64,000 nucleotides of DNA from Mycobacterium conspicuum (GCF_010730195.1 NZ_AP022613.1:1798001-1862000); one strand, 5' to 3'. Shown: positions 41,927-50,939, counted from the first letter of the stretch. Notes: generated by a model not told the origin, from the letters alone. Made by a program: numbers and translations.

Positions 41927-42271
41927 ATGTGGGGCAACGATGCGGGAGTCGCGGTGACCGACGAGCAGCACCAGCAGGAAGTGGAAGTCTTTCCCACTGT
42001 CGTTGAATGGTCATCCGATGGCGCCTTAATGGTGGAGCTCGACTGGCAGGGAGAGGGCTTGCGGGTCCAACTCGAGCCGGAGGTCACCCGCTCGTGGACC
42101 TCAGAGGTCCTGGCGGACCGGATTATGCGGCTCCACCGGCTGGCGTTGATGCGGGCGCGCGCCGAGCAACGCATGCGCGTCATTGAGGAGCACGGTACTG
42201 CGCTGCCGACGACACCGGGGTGGCCAAGTTTGACCGATGTCGACGAATATCGGCGGACCATCGATTTTTGA
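41927..42271 (+). CDS. Small ESX-associated protein, 114 residues
   Basis: It starts at the ATG one base after the preceding stop. It is acidic, with FPTVVEWSSDGALMVELDWQGEGLRVQLEPEVT (beta-rich) then SEVLADRIMRLHRLALMRARAEQRMR (helical). The beta-then-helix pattern resembles the YbaB/EspL group in outline, but I cannot assign it. It is cotranscribed with the genes on either side. Confidence 0.6.
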   Translation: MWGNDAGVAVTDEQHQQEVEVFPTVVEWSSDGALMVELDWQGEGLRVQLEPEVTRSWTSEVLADRIMRLHRLALMRARAEQRMRVIEEHGTALPTTPGWPSLTDVDEYRRTIDF

Positions 42272-42347
42272 CCTGTTTCGACCGATGCGTAGCCCGCTGA
42301 GCCGTTGTTAGGCTTTAGCAAATAGCCAGTGCAATGGGAGGTGTGCG

Positions 42348-42653
42348 GTGGCCGGCAACGATGTGATGCTGGATTTCGACGCGTGGAATCAGCACGCACA
42401 GTGGTGGGATCAAGAGGCCCCACGGGTGCGAGAACGTCTCACTGTCGATCCCGGCACGGCGCAAAGCGTGGGACGACGCTTCGGTGACATCGGCTGGGAG
42501 GTGCGTCAGGCCCTCATCGAGACGCTGCAGGCGCGTAGGGAGGCGGGTCAATCGCTGGGGCAGTATTGCGAGGGTGTGGCCGGCCATATCCGGTCGAGCC
42601 TGGCCTCCTACCAGCAGACCGAAGGCGACAGCCAGCAAATCCTGCAGACGTAA
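42348..42653 (+). CDS. EspC-family (DUF2580-like) ESX substrate
   Basis: This 101-residue protein starts at a GTG at 42348 behind GGGAGGTG. It forms two long helices (FDAWNQHAQWWDQEAPRVRERL and GDIGWEVRQALIETLQARREAG). The GxxGWEVR centre resembles the WxG turn of WXG100 proteins, with a C-terminal SYQQTEGD that fits the YxxxD/E type VII secretion signal. EspC-like proteins pair with other ESX-1-type substrates; the likely partner is the EspB-like protein encoded 16 bases downstream. Confidence 0.75.
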   Translation: MAGNDVMLDFDAWNQHAQWWDQEAPRVRERLTVDPGTAQSVGRRFGDIGWEVRQALIETLQARREAGQSLGQYCEGVAGHIRSSLASYQQTEGDSQQILQT

Positions 42654-42668
42654 CTAAAGGGCTACGCG

Positions 42669-44360
42669 GTGGCGGATTCAGTACGCGTTGATACCGAGGT
42701 CGTCCGGTCGGCGGCGCGCCAGGCAGATGCCGCTGGCGCGACCGCAACGCCAGGCTCGGCTCAGGTGCAGCCGAGCGCATCGGACGTGGTGTCGGTGGGG
42801 GCGAGCATCCGTTTCACCGCGCAGGTGACCTTGGCGCGCAAATACACCGTGATGGCCAACGCGATGACACGCCAGTTCGGGGTGAAGCTCGATGCCAGCG
42901 CCGGCGCCTATGACGACCAGGAAGCGCAGTCGGCCGAGACGCTGGGCACCGGGAGCGCCGGTGCGGTTGTGCCCGCCGGGCGGACCCTGCCGGCAGGGCA
43001 GGTGGTGCCAGCGGATCTGGTGTCTGGCGGCGTGGGTACCGGTGAAGTCCCGGCAAGCCCGCGCGATATTGCTCGCCTGATCGAGACCGGCCGCGCCGGC
43101 GCGGGCAAGAAGACCTGGCAGGCGATGGAATCAAGCCTGCGCGCCGAAGCCAAGCAGCTCAGCGACGCTGCCGATCAGCTGGGCGCGGCCATCGGCATGA
43201 CGGGTGATGGCTGGCAGTCAACGTCGGCGGATGCGGCCACGACAAGGATGCGGGCGCTGCAGACGTGGTATCAGGGCCACGCCCGCTATGTGGACGGCCT
43301 GGCTGAGCAGGCCAAGGTTCATGTGCAGCACTTCTCCAAAGCCCTCACCGATGTCCCGCCCTATCGCCATGTGCTTGACGCCGAGCGGGAGCTGAAAGCG
43401 GCTTTGCAGTCCAATGCGCGCGCCGGTGGCGCTCACCGGCTTGCTGTGGTTAATGCCCAAGTGAAGGTCAGCAGGCTTTATCAGGCCTCGACGGCGGGGT
43501 TTAGCACTTACACGTTCTCCGAGGCGGCTCCACAGCCCAAGATGCCGACGCCGCCGCCGGGCCCGAGCCCAGATGTGGCGCCAGCCGCGCCGCCGGTGGG
43601 CTCCGGGGAGGGGCCGGTGGCGCAGCGGGAAGCAGAGCACTCGCCCAAGAGCGCACCCCTGGACCCGGTGCAGGGAGGTCCGGGTGTGGGACAGGATTTG
43701 ACTAGCGGGCCGACGTGGCCGCCCGGGGCTGCTGATCTAGCTGGCCCCGCGAATCCGCTGGCCGATGCGCTGCCGGAGACGGTGGGCTCACTGCCCTCAG
43801 AAGTCATTCCTGGGATCATCGGCGGCGTGGTGGGCGGCCTGGGTGGTGTACTCGGTGGCCTTGCCGGTGCGGGCCAAAAGGCGCTGCAGGGAATGGAACA
43901 GGCGGCCGGGCCGATGATGAGCGGTGCGAGCCAGCATCCGCCCGGTGGTGAACCGCAGCACGGCGGCGAACAGTCGCCCCAGTCACCGCAGCCGCCTTCG
44001 GCAGGCGATCTGTCGGATCCGGGGGATCTGGGTGCTGGGGGAGGCGGAGCTGCCACCGAGCCGGCCGGCGGGGAGGTCCCGCTGGCAGCACCGACCGAAG
44101 TCGCCGCCGCGCCGGCGGCGGCCGCGCCGGTCTCGGCGCCGTCAGCTCCGGTCGCGCCAGAAGCGCCCGCGCCGGGGATGGGCGCCATGGGTCCGATGAT
44201 GATGCCGCCCATGCGGGGCGGAGGGGGTGAGGGTTCCGAGGCGGACAATAAGCGGCTCTACCAGGAGCGCAAGCTGAAAGTGGTGGCGCCGGCCAACAGT
44301 GAGCCGGTCAAAAACCGCAGAGAAGGCCGCGCGAAACCCGATGATCGGAAGAAGCCGTGA
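42669..44360 (+). CDS. EspB-like fused PE-PPE ESX substrate
   Basis: This 563-residue protein has the EspB plan. A PE-like helical hairpin (residues 1-95) ends in the secretion signal YDDQE within SAGAYDDQEAQSAE. A linker follows, then a PPE-like helical domain (about residues 135-285) with GDGWQSTSADAATTRM as the WxG-type turn and HARYVDGLAEQAKVHVQHFSKAL. The C-terminal half is disordered and Pro/Gly/Ala-rich, ending in a basic NRREGRAKPDDRKKP. EspB of ESX-1 oligomerises on the cell surface after secretion. It overlaps the espL-like start. Confidence 0.8.
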   Translation: MADSVRVDTEVVRSAARQADAAGATATPGSAQVQPSASDVVSVGASIRFTAQVTLARKYTVMANAMTRQFGVKLDASAGAYDDQEAQSAETLGTGSAGAVVPAGRTLPAGQVVPADLVSGGVGTGEVPASPRDIARLIETGRAGAGKKTWQAMESSLRAEAKQLSDAADQLGAAIGMTGDGWQSTSADAATTRMRALQTWYQGHARYVDGLAEQAKVHVQHFSKALTDVPPYRHVLDAERELKAALQSNARAGGAHRLAVVNAQVKVSRLYQASTAGFSTYTFSEAAPQPKMPTPPPGPSPDVAPAAPPVGSGEGPVAQREAEHSPKSAPLDPVQGGPGVGQDLTSGPTWPPGAADLAGPANPLADALPETVGSLPSEVIPGIIGGVVGGLGGVLGGLAGAGQKALQGMEQAAGPMMSGASQHPPGGEPQHGGEQSPQSPQPPSAGDLSDPGDLGAGGGGAATEPAGGEVPLAAPTEVAAAPAAAAPVSAPSAPVAPEAPAPGMGAMGPMMMPPMRGGGGEGSEADNKRLYQERKLKVVAPANSEPVKNRREGRAKPDDRKKP

Positions 44361-44698
44361 GCACCCCTCAGGAAAGGATCGCCGCCGTCGACCAGGGGCT
44401 TCGAGTGACACGGGCGTTGATGGCTGAACTGAACACGGCCGTCCAGAACATGCGCGAACGGGACCCGATCAGCGACGTGGTGGTGGCTTCCTTCGACCGC
44501 GATGGCTATTTGCGCGATCTGTTCATCGAGCCGACCGCACTGACTGATTACACCCACGCGGGGCTGGAGGACTTGATCACCGAGGTGTTGCGCGATGGCA
44601 ATGAGCGATTACGCGAGGCCAGCAATGCGGTGATCGACCGGTATTGGGGGCCGGAGTCGTCCTGGCATGAGCTCAAGGCGTTGCGCGACGACTGGTGA
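44357..44698 (+). CDS. EspL-like (YbaB/EbfC-fold) protein
   Basis: This 113-residue protein starts at a GTG overlapping the espB-like stop. An N-terminal helix (ERIAAVDQGLRVTRALMAELNTAVQNM) precedes a beta-hairpin (DVVVASFDRDGYLRDLFIEP) and a C-terminal helix (GLEDLITEVLRDGNERLREASNAV), the YbaB/EbfC fold. In ESX-1, EspL stabilises EspE/F/H and works with substrates of the espB region; espB and espL are neighbours there too. Confidence 0.78.
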   Translation: MSTPQERIAAVDQGLRVTRALMAELNTAVQNMRERDPISDVVVASFDRDGYLRDLFIEPTALTDYTHAGLEDLITEVLRDGNERLREASNAVIDRYWGPESSWHELKALRDDW

Positions 44699-44754
44699 GC
44701 TCCCGGTCGCAGGCGGGGCTCAAGGGCAGCCTTACAGCTGACGATGGGTTAGGG

Positions 44755-44949
44755 CTACGTGGCCGTTCGTGGTCTCACGCAGCTTGGAATGAGACCGACG
44801 AACGCGCCGTCGATCACGCTGTCGGGGCCGTTGAGCGCGTCGGTGTCGGGTGGTGCACCGACGGGGCCGGCTACCCGCTGCGGTTCGCGGCTCACTTGGT
44901 CGACCAGGGGTGCCTGGTGAATGCTCGTGAAGCCTTCGTGAATGGCCAT
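44755..44949 (-). CDS. Possible small protein at the end of the whiB operon
   Basis: From the ATG at 44949, behind AAGGAA, the frame encodes 64 residues starting MAIHEGFTSIHQAPLVDQVSRE. The ribosome site has the same style as those of the two genes upstream on this strand, which supports it. A longer frame on the plus strand (44695-44976) overlaps it, and neither has a recognisable domain, so the call is uncertain. Confidence 0.4.
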   Translation of the reverse strand: MAIHEGFTSIHQAPLVDQVSREPQRVAGPVGAPPDTDALNGPDSVIDGAFVGLIPSCVRPRTAT

Positions 44950-45075
44950 CGTGAGATTCCTTGTGGGGCTGAGTGATTCAATAAGCGGCGCACCGGCCGA
45001 TACCGGCAATTCCGGATCGGTCATGAAATGCCTCAGGCGCCGGGCCGCGGCGCGGAGCTGGGCACGCAAGGCTGC

Positions 45076-45360
45076 TTAGCCACCTACCGCGGCAGGGTTG
45101 GTGTAAAGGTGGGCGATTAGCTCGACCCATCGACACGCATCCTCGCGGCGCGCTGCCAGAAGATGCGGGGGTGGGGTTTGGGTGGCGGTGCAGCCGGCGC
45201 TGGCCACCCCGGTGGCCAGATAGAGCCGCCAGTACAGGTGACCGACGGGTCGAAATGCCCCGCAAATCACCGATGTGTCGTCATCAAAGACCGTGATGCG
45301 TTCGGTGCCGTTGTCGTCGACGCTGGTGATCGCGGGATGCTCGGCAGTGACGGAGCTCAT
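45076..45360 (-). CDS. Small hypothetical protein in the whiB operon
   Basis: This 94-residue protein starts at an ATG with AGGAAGG six bases upstream. It contains ITSVDDNGTERITVFDDDTSVI, FRPVGHLYWRLYLATGVASAG and EDACRWVELIAHLYTNP. Two cysteines are present. It lies 18 bases downstream of the WhiB-like gene. No family recognised. Confidence 0.6.
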   Translation of the reverse strand: MSSVTAEHPAITSVDDNGTERITVFDDDTSVICGAFRPVGHLYWRLYLATGVASAGCTATQTPPPHLLAARREDACRWVELIAHLYTNPAAVGG

Positions 45361-45378
45361 GGGAACCTTCCTGTGCGG

Positions 45379-45813
45379 CTAGGCGGCGCCGGCCTGAAAG
45401 ATCAGGGGTTCGTCGTCGTCGGTCTCGTCGTCGTCCATGAGGTCAGGTAGCGGGGCGACTTTAAGGTCACCGAGCTCGGTCTGTCGGCGCTGCTCGAACT
45501 GTGCGGCCAGACGCGCATAGACCGGCTTGAGTGCCTTGGGCTGGGCGCCGGGCAGAATCACTCCACCCCAGACGCCGTGCGTCGCGCCGGTGGCCACCGC
45601 GTTGTAGCCGCAGCGGCCCCTGAAGGGGCACTCGGCGCAGCGCTTGATGGCGCGATGCTTGGTACGGGGGTTAAAGAACAGCTCGGGGTCTTCTTGGCAG
45701 GCCAAGTCTTGGCTGGTCTGGAAGAGGCGCACGTCGGCGCGCATCTGGAAGGACGCAAAAGGTCTGGCGACGGTGTTGGGGGTATCGGCCGGGGGGGTGA
45801 GCGCGGTTGTCAT
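45379..45813 (-). CDS. WhiB-like iron-sulfur transcription factor
   Basis: This 144-residue protein starts at the ATG at 45813, preferred over the GTG at 45849 because AGGAAGGAC lies just upstream. The Wbl signature is complete: a first Cys in DLACQEDPELFF, then RCAECPFRGRC (C-x2-C-x5-C) for the 4Fe-4S cluster, and the GVWGG turn. A longer acidic C-terminal tail (DLMDDDETDDDEPLIF) follows. Wbl proteins bind sigma factor and respond to redox signals; copies on actinobacterial phages and plasmids often control element genes. It is divergent from the XRE regulator across an operator-rich gap. Confidence 0.88.
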   Translation of the reverse strand: MTTALTPPADTPNTVARPFASFQMRADVRLFQTSQDLACQEDPELFFNPRTKHRAIKRCAECPFRGRCGYNAVATGATHGVWGGVILPGAQPKALKPVYARLAAQFEQRRQTELGDLKVAPLPDLMDDDETDDDEPLIFQAGAA

Positions 45814-45864
45814 CGGAGGCGTCCTTCCTGTAGGTCGTCGGTTCTTCACTGCGGCGGAACACCG

Positions 45865-45920
45865 TGAATTACCGCTAATCTAACAGATAGTTTAGCGTTT
45901 TAGCGGTTATACCGCTAGAA
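45865..45920. promoter_or_regulatory. Operator cluster between whiB and the XRE regulator
   Basis: A perfect palindrome TAGCGGT-TAT-ACCGCTA occupies 45901-45917. Extra copies of its half-site are ACCGCTAA at 45871-45878 and TTTAGCG at 45891-45897. Further TTTTAGCGG (about 46051) and ATACCGCTAGGG (about 46379, inside the XRE gene) resemble it. A dimeric regulator, most simply the XRE protein, is the likely ligand. Confidence 0.65.
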
Positions 45921-46104
45921 TTTTGGGGATGGACGCCCTCTCTTACCGCACAGCCAGTAGCAGGAAGCGGTGTCGACGCATGTCAGACTGTATTTCGTGG
46001 CTGGCTCGGTAGCGCTGACATCACCGGTAGCCCGAACCGCTGAATCTTCTGTTTTAGCGGCGCGGATGGGGAAATCTGGCGGTTTGTCGGGCAAGATACG
46101 GGTC

Positions 46105-46620
46105 ATGTCCTGGGAGCGGCTGGCCGACGAAGTACGACGTCGCCGCAAACAGCTGAAGCTGACCCAGACGGATGTCGCCGAGCGCGGGGGCCTGTCGGTG
46201 GCCACGGTGCGCGCCGTGGAAACCAACCGCTCAGGCCGGCTGAGTCGACGGCTGCGCCGAGCCTTGGAACGGGCGATCGAGTGGCAAGACGGCACTATCG
46301 ACGCTGTCTTAGACGGCAGTGCACCTCGTGTGGTCACTGCCCCGGGCGCCGGTGCTGCGCCACCGCCCGTCAGCGGGGATACCGCTAGGGTCGCAGCCGA
46401 ACGGTTCGCCGTTGCTCAGCGACTGGTCACGATGCGCCAGGCGTTCTTCGAGCACCGCGACCACATGTCCGAGGCAGCCCGAGCTGCTATGGACGATGAA
46501 TTTAGCGCTGCATCCCGCGAGACCGAGGAGGCGCTGATTTGGATGCTGCCCTGGCTAGGAGATGATGAGCGCGCCGAAGCGATCCGAATTTTGGCCCAGC
46601 TGAGGGAGATTCGTCCTTGA
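46105..46620 (+). CDS. XRE-family helix-turn-helix regulator
   Basis: This 171-residue protein starts at the ATG at 46105 (MSWERLADEVRRRRKQL). The HTH_3 domain is LKLTQTDVAERGGLSVATVRAVETNR, residues about 17-45. A Pro/Ala linker leads to a helical C-terminal domain (VAQRLVTMRQAFFEHRDHMSEAAR, EEALIWMLPWLGDDERAEAIRILAQL) that may dimerise or bind a partner. The divergent WhiB-like gene and the palindromes between them suggest mutual control of element functions. Confidence 0.82.
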   Translation: MSWERLADEVRRRRKQLKLTQTDVAERGGLSVATVRAVETNRSGRLSRRLRRALERAIEWQDGTIDAVLDGSAPRVVTAPGAGAAPPPVSGDTARVAAERFAVAQRLVTMRQAFFEHRDHMSEAARAAMDDEFSAASRETEEALIWMLPWLGDDERAEAIRILAQLREIRP

Positions 46621-46712
46621 GTCGATGCCGCGCCGCTGTGCATGTGCTTGGTGGAAGGCGCGGCGCTCGCTGATCGGGGGTTGGTGTCACATCGAAAAGG
46701 TACGGTGCGGTC

Positions 46713-47414
46713 ATGTTCGACATCTCCATGCCGGGAATGCCACCATCGCAGCGGCATAACCTTCCGGTCAGCCGGGCGCCGTCGACAGCCCGCGTTCCCG
46801 ATGGCCCCGCTGGTGGATCTCACCGTGCGCGCCAACCACGGGCAGCCTGGCAGCCGCGCACTCCTGCCGAGCAGTGGTGGGACTACTGCCGTGGTTGCGC
46901 GGCAGCGTTGCGGGCCGGCCGGTCGCCGACGCCGATCGAGGTGTACGGCCCGGTCCTCGAACCGGGGGAGCGGGCGCTGCTGAGCGCTGAGATCGACTAC
47001 AGCCGCTTTTGTGGCGGCGATGGCCGGTATTCACCGCTGCCGTTGATTGTCGCGGGCCGTCCGGCGGTCATGTTCGGCGCGCTGGCGGTCCAAGGCGTGG
47101 TCAATCACCGCCGCAACGCAGCCGCGGCGCAGCGGGGCGCCGCTCAGTGGCGGTTTCACCAGACGTGCGCGGTGATCGTGACAACCGACCGGCTCATCTG
47201 CACGACCGCGCCGCACGGCTTGGTCAGTTTCTGGTTCGGAGCATGCACAGAGTTCTATCCCGATTTGCAGCAGTGGACCTTGACGATGGGCTTCGACTCC
47301 ACCCACCCCGTGCGATTCAGCGGCCCGGCCGCACCAGCGCTGAGCCTCTGGAGCGCCTACGGCGTCTTAGGTGACGCCTGGGTCGATGACCCGCGTCTGG
47401 CCCTCCTGACCTAA
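46713..47414 (+). CDS. Hypothetical plasmid-type protein, 233 residues
   Basis: A disordered N-terminus (about 60 residues) is followed by a folded part: QWWDYCRGCAAALRAG, IEVYGPVLEPGERALLSAEIDYSRFCGG and CAVIVTTDRLICTTAPHGLVSFWFG, then a beta-rich end with WTLTMGFDSTHPVRFSGPAAPALSLWSAYG. The region LEPGERALLSAEIDYS...VVTTDRL has the feel of a PH-like or GRAM-like domain, which is an inference. No signal peptide. Confidence 0.65.
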   Translation: MFDISMPGMPPSQRHNLPVSRAPSTARVPDGPAGGSHRARQPRAAWQPRTPAEQWWDYCRGCAAALRAGRSPTPIEVYGPVLEPGERALLSAEIDYSRFCGGDGRYSPLPLIVAGRPAVMFGALAVQGVVNHRRNAAAAQRGAAQWRFHQTCAVIVTTDRLICTTAPHGLVSFWFGACTEFYPDLQQWTLTMGFDSTHPVRFSGPAAPALSLWSAYGVLGDAWVDDPRLALLT

Positions 47415-47643
47415 GTCGAAATCGCCTCGTGGTCACGACCTTTCAAGCACTCCTCGTCGCGGTAATCGCGGTCCTCCGGGCGCGGTGTACACAATTCCGC
47501 GTGAAAGCCACGGCGCCAGCTGGCGTGGCGCAAAACGGATGCCGCGACGCGGATCTTCCGTTTCGTAGCGAACCTCGCCAGCGCTTCGAGTCCGTGCTGG
47601 TTAGACGATGTGCAGCGCGAAACGGGGCATTAGCATGTAATGC

Positions 47644-47913
47644 ATGGCAGCGAAGTTCACGATGGATGCGGCCGATACCGAGGCGGGCCTGTCTGCCGCG
47701 GATGAGGTAGTAGGTCAACAATCCGGCTCAAATCTCGGCAGCCTGTGCATCGGTGGCTACATGACTTCCTTGGTGGGCGCGGCGATCGGTGCGCGAGCTG
47801 TCGAGGAGGGCCAAACAGAAGGCCGTGCTGCGGCGAACACTGACAGTCGAGCGTTCAGCATCGCGACGGTTGAAACAACTGAATCCGGCAACTCAGGCGT
47901 ACTGACCACGTAA
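47644..47913 (+). CDS. Small helical ESX-locus protein, 89 residues
   Basis: It starts at the ATG at 47644 (MAAKFTMDAADTEAGLSAAD). It is acidic, Ala/Gly/Ser-rich, with two helical halves (DTEAGLSAADEVVGQQSG, LVGAAIGARAVEEGQTEGRAAA) and low hydrophobicity. The size and helix-turn-helix outline resemble WXG100 or EspC-type proteins, but no W-x-G or Y-x3-D/E motif is present. Placed before the membrane protein and the EspK-like gene; may be a minor substrate. Confidence 0.5.
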   Translation: MAAKFTMDAADTEAGLSAADEVVGQQSGSNLGSLCIGGYMTSLVGAAIGARAVEEGQTEGRAAANTDSRAFSIATVETTESGNSGVLTT

Positions 47914-47930
47914 CGACGGGGGAGCGGCAC

Positions 47931-48596
47931 ATGGACACTTCATCACCATGGTCGAGGGCAGGGACGCCATCCGGGACGCTGCCTACGCCACCCACGCCTC
48001 CCATCCCTGCGCCGTTCCCAGCACCAGCGGCGACTGCGCCATCCGCCGGTACCCCTTTACCAAGCGTCTTTCCCCAAGGTCCAAAGCCCCGCCGGCGGGG
48101 CTGGTTATGGGTCGCACTGGGGCTGCCGCTCGCCATCGTGGTCTCAGCTGCCACGGGGTCACTAGTGACGTTCGCGGCGATGCACAACGCGACGCAGTCG
48201 GCCGCGCAACCATCCTCTGCACCACCAGCGTCGCCGTCCGCGCCGACAACCCCGCAAATCAGCGCGGCTGATGCGCTTGCAGCCAAAGATCACCTGTGCC
48301 AAGTATTCGATACGTCAGTACGCGGACAAGAAGGACAAGGCGGACTTCGCGTGCAGGGAAACTTGAATTTGCCAGTTGCTCTGCGTGCTCTTAATAGCGC
48401 CTCCGCTGTCCAGAACGCGCTTGTGCCGTCAGTGCCACCGGAGACTGCCACTGCAGCAAGGAAATACATCGGCGCCACCCTGGACCAGACGACGGCGGCC
48501 ATGGGAAACACGCTTACGCCAGATGTGAACCGGCTAACCGACGTTCGAAATGATGCGATCAATGGCCTACTCGACGCCTGCGGTTTGCCGCGGTAG
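47931..48596 (+). CDS. Pro-rich single-pass membrane protein
   Basis: This 221-residue protein has a proline-rich cytoplasmic head (TPPTPPIPAPFPAPA). A basic RRR stop-transfer cluster precedes one transmembrane helix (GWLWVALGLPLAIVVSAATGSLV, residues about 57-79). The extracytoplasmic domain follows, with DALAAKDHLCQVFDTSVRGQ, a second cysteine in LLDACGLPR and helical segments between. The two cysteines may bond. This layout is common next to ESX genes in mycobacteria. Function unknown. Confidence 0.7.
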   Translation: MDTSSPWSRAGTPSGTLPTPPTPPIPAPFPAPAATAPSAGTPLPSVFPQGPKPRRRGWLWVALGLPLAIVVSAATGSLVTFAAMHNATQSAAQPSSAPPASPSAPTTPQISAADALAAKDHLCQVFDTSVRGQEGQGGLRVQGNLNLPVALRALNSASAVQNALVPSVPPETATAARKYIGATLDQTTAAMGNTLTPDVNRLTDVRNDAINGLLDACGLPR

Positions 48597-48602
48597 GCGT
48601 CG

Positions 48603-50939
48603 ATGGCGGGGGTAGCAGGTCCGAGCGGAGACGAGGTTCCTTCTTGGTGGGCGGAGCGCAATAACAAGCAAGCAGAGCGGCTACTGAAGCTGTTTGATGC
48701 GGCGAAGCCGATTTCCAAACTGGCAGTAGGAGTTCCGCATCTTGACGGCGGTGGTGGCAGTGATCACCCGAAGCCGCAAGGGCCGTTTGTCCACATCCTC
48801 TTCCAGCCATTTGTGTGGCCGGTCGACTCCGAAACGCATCTGGCGAATGATGCTGACACCCTCCTTGACGAGTCAAAGTTGTACGAGGACAACGCAATGG
48901 ACGCCCGCCAGGCCGCCAATGGAGTGTTCGACGGCGGTTCCTGGGTGGGTAAGAGCGCAGACGCTGCTCGCACGGCCTACAACGAGGCAGCGTCGATCAA
49001 ATTCAGACAAGCGGAGGTCAGCAGGGTTGCGTCCGGCTTGTTCAAGCGGGCGTCGAGTGACGTCGGTATGACGAAGCGCCTCATGAGCAACGAAAGCGAT
49101 ACCGCGCACAAAGAGGCCGAGGCGTTTCTGCGCAGCCGCTCGGGCCAGTCGCTCGCGCAGCTGGCGGTGATCCTGGTTGCGCACCGAACGACGATTCAGG
49201 GTTACTCGTCTGATCTGCAGGCCTTCGCCACCCAATACACGACCCAATTCACCAACCACTTCGCCCAAAGCCCCGCCGGGGGCCCGAAAGTTAGACAGGC
49301 GGGGCATGACACATCGTCAGATCAATCCTCGGATGGCGATACGCCGCCCGGACCAGCTCCAGGTGCGTCGCCAGCCGTAACTGGCGGCGGCGGAGTCCAC
49401 AGCCCCGCGTCGTCCGGTGGCCAGGGAAACCAGCCGACGTTACCCAGCGGTCCCTTATCGGCGCCTTCCTCGGATGGGTTACCGCATCCGCGTCATAACC
49501 CGTTGACGTCATTGATGGGTGGCGGGTTGCCGGGTTTGCCGGGTATGCCTGGTGGGGGCCCGGGCGGCGGGCTTCCGATGGGCCCGTTGCAGGGGCTGAT
49601 GAGTGGTTTCGGGGGTTTCCCCGGGGGGATGGCAACGCCGACTGGGTTGAGTGCGCCTGGGTTGCAGGGATCTCCGATGCAGTCGTTGGGGATGGATTTC
49701 GGCCGCGGCCTGGCCGCGGGTGCTTCGGCGGCGGGTGCTGTTCCGCCTGTGACACAAGCTCCGTTGACGCCGTTGGCCGCACCGGTGGAGACGGCTCCGA
49801 CGTCGGCGGCGCCAGCGGCTGCTCCGGTGCCTGCTGCGCCCCCGACTGCTGCTTCGGCGCCGGCGCCCGCACCGGCGGCTGGTATTCCGGGCGGCGGCTT
49901 GACGTCGTATGGGTCGGTTCTTCCTCCACAGGGCATGTCGGGTGCGCCGCCGGCTGGTTCGGCGCCGGCCGCGCCGTCGCTTCCTGCTGAGGCCGGTGGG
50001 GGGTCGTCAGGGTCTGGGCCGGGCACTGGGTTGATGCCGGTAGCGGGCCGGCGTGAAGCCGCGGCGGTGCGCCGCGATTTGGCTGCGTCGGATCTGGAGC
50101 TGGCGACGATGGCGGTGGCCGAGCTGGCCGGAGCCGCGAGCGTGACTGATCCTGGCTTGGATTGGGCTGTGGCCGTTGGCCGTAACACCTCGGGGATGCC
50201 GACGTTGTGGGTGGCGACTAACGACGGTGACGCCTACATCCCGCCGGGAGTGTTCTTGCGGAAGACGATGCCGGTGGCTGGCGGGCATAGCGAAGAGTTC
50301 GATTCCCGCTGGTTTGGCTGGGTGAACCCGGCCGATAAAGCGGTGCGGGCGGCGCGGGAGTGTGGGGATAGCGTGGGCGCGGTGGCTACGACGTGGGCGT
50401 GGTCGTCGGAGTTCTTGGCGGAGCATCCGGCGGTGACCAAGGTAGCGACTGGTGTGAAGCCGGTTGGCGCGGTGGATAATCCGGCTGCGGAGTTATTGCC
50501 GTCGCGGTCGCATCGGCTGCAGACCGTGGACGCGGCGCTGTACGCGGACTTGGTGGCAGCCGACGAGTCGATGGTGCGTGACTATTGCCGAGAGTTGACC
50601 CGCCAGTTGGCATTCGGGATTCCAGGTGAGGAGTTATCGCCGGTTGCTCAGTCAGTGGCGCATGCGCTGGTCGCGCAGCGTTGGCCCAAGGCTGAAGAGT
50701 GGGCGTTGCTGGGCGAAGAACACGAAGACGCGCTGGTCATGATGGTGGCCCAGCGGCCAGGATTGAACGGCGTGGAAAACCCCCACCAGGTCGTCAGCTA
50801 TACAAGGGAATTCGTTAAGTGCCGCCGGTTGGAGGCGCTGCTGTGCTGGGAGCGGCACGGCGCGGACCTGCTCAACGTGGTGTACGCGGCCTGGGTTGCT
50901 GGAGTGCGGGCGCCGTTAAGGGACTTGGTGTTGACCTAA
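48603..50939 (+). CDS. EspK-like ESX accessory protein
   Basis: This 778-residue protein has a helical N-terminal domain (residues about 75-215) with the WXG-type turn GGSWVGKSADAARTAYNEA. A long Pro/Gly-rich middle follows (about 220-475). The folded C-terminal region carries RREAAAVRRDLAASDLELATMAV and VAVGRNTSGMPTLWVATNDGDAYIPPGVFL, then HRLQTVDAALYADLVAADESMV. That tail matches the paired C-terminal domains (DUF5631/DUF5632, as I recall) of EspK. In ESX-1, EspK is the chaperone that brings EspB to the secretion ATPase; here the EspB-like protein is encoded at 42669. Confidence 0.75.
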   Translation: MAGVAGPSGDEVPSWWAERNNKQAERLLKLFDAAKPISKLAVGVPHLDGGGGSDHPKPQGPFVHILFQPFVWPVDSETHLANDADTLLDESKLYEDNAMDARQAANGVFDGGSWVGKSADAARTAYNEAASIKFRQAEVSRVASGLFKRASSDVGMTKRLMSNESDTAHKEAEAFLRSRSGQSLAQLAVILVAHRTTIQGYSSDLQAFATQYTTQFTNHFAQSPAGGPKVRQAGHDTSSDQSSDGDTPPGPAPGASPAVTGGGGVHSPASSGGQGNQPTLPSGPLSAPSSDGLPHPRHNPLTSLMGGGLPGLPGMPGGGPGGGLPMGPLQGLMSGFGGFPGGMATPTGLSAPGLQGSPMQSLGMDFGRGLAAGASAAGAVPPVTQAPLTPLAAPVETAPTSAAPAAAPVPAAPPTAASAPAPAPAAGIPGGGLTSYGSVLPPQGMSGAPPAGSAPAAPSLPAEAGGGSSGSGPGTGLMPVAGRREAAAVRRDLAASDLELATMAVAELAGAASVTDPGLDWAVAVGRNTSGMPTLWVATNDGDAYIPPGVFLRKTMPVAGGHSEEFDSRWFGWVNPADKAVRAARECGDSVGAVATTWAWSSEFLAEHPAVTKVATGVKPVGAVDNPAAELLPSRSHRLQTVDAALYADLVAADESMVRDYCRELTRQLAFGIPGEELSPVAQSVAHALVAQRWPKAEEWALLGEEHEDALVMMVAQRPGLNGVENPHQVVSYTREFVKCRRLEALLCWERHGADLLNVVYAAWVAGVRAPLRDLVLT

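Noticed and set aside
44695..44976. 93-codon plus-strand frame after the espL-like gene
   Set aside because: It competes with a minus-strand frame that has a ribosome site in the style of its operon; neither has a domain, so only the latter is listed, at low confidence.
47429..47710. 94-codon frame after the 46713 gene
   Set aside because: Composition is Arg/Ala-rich without structure and it overlaps the better-supported gene at 47644.
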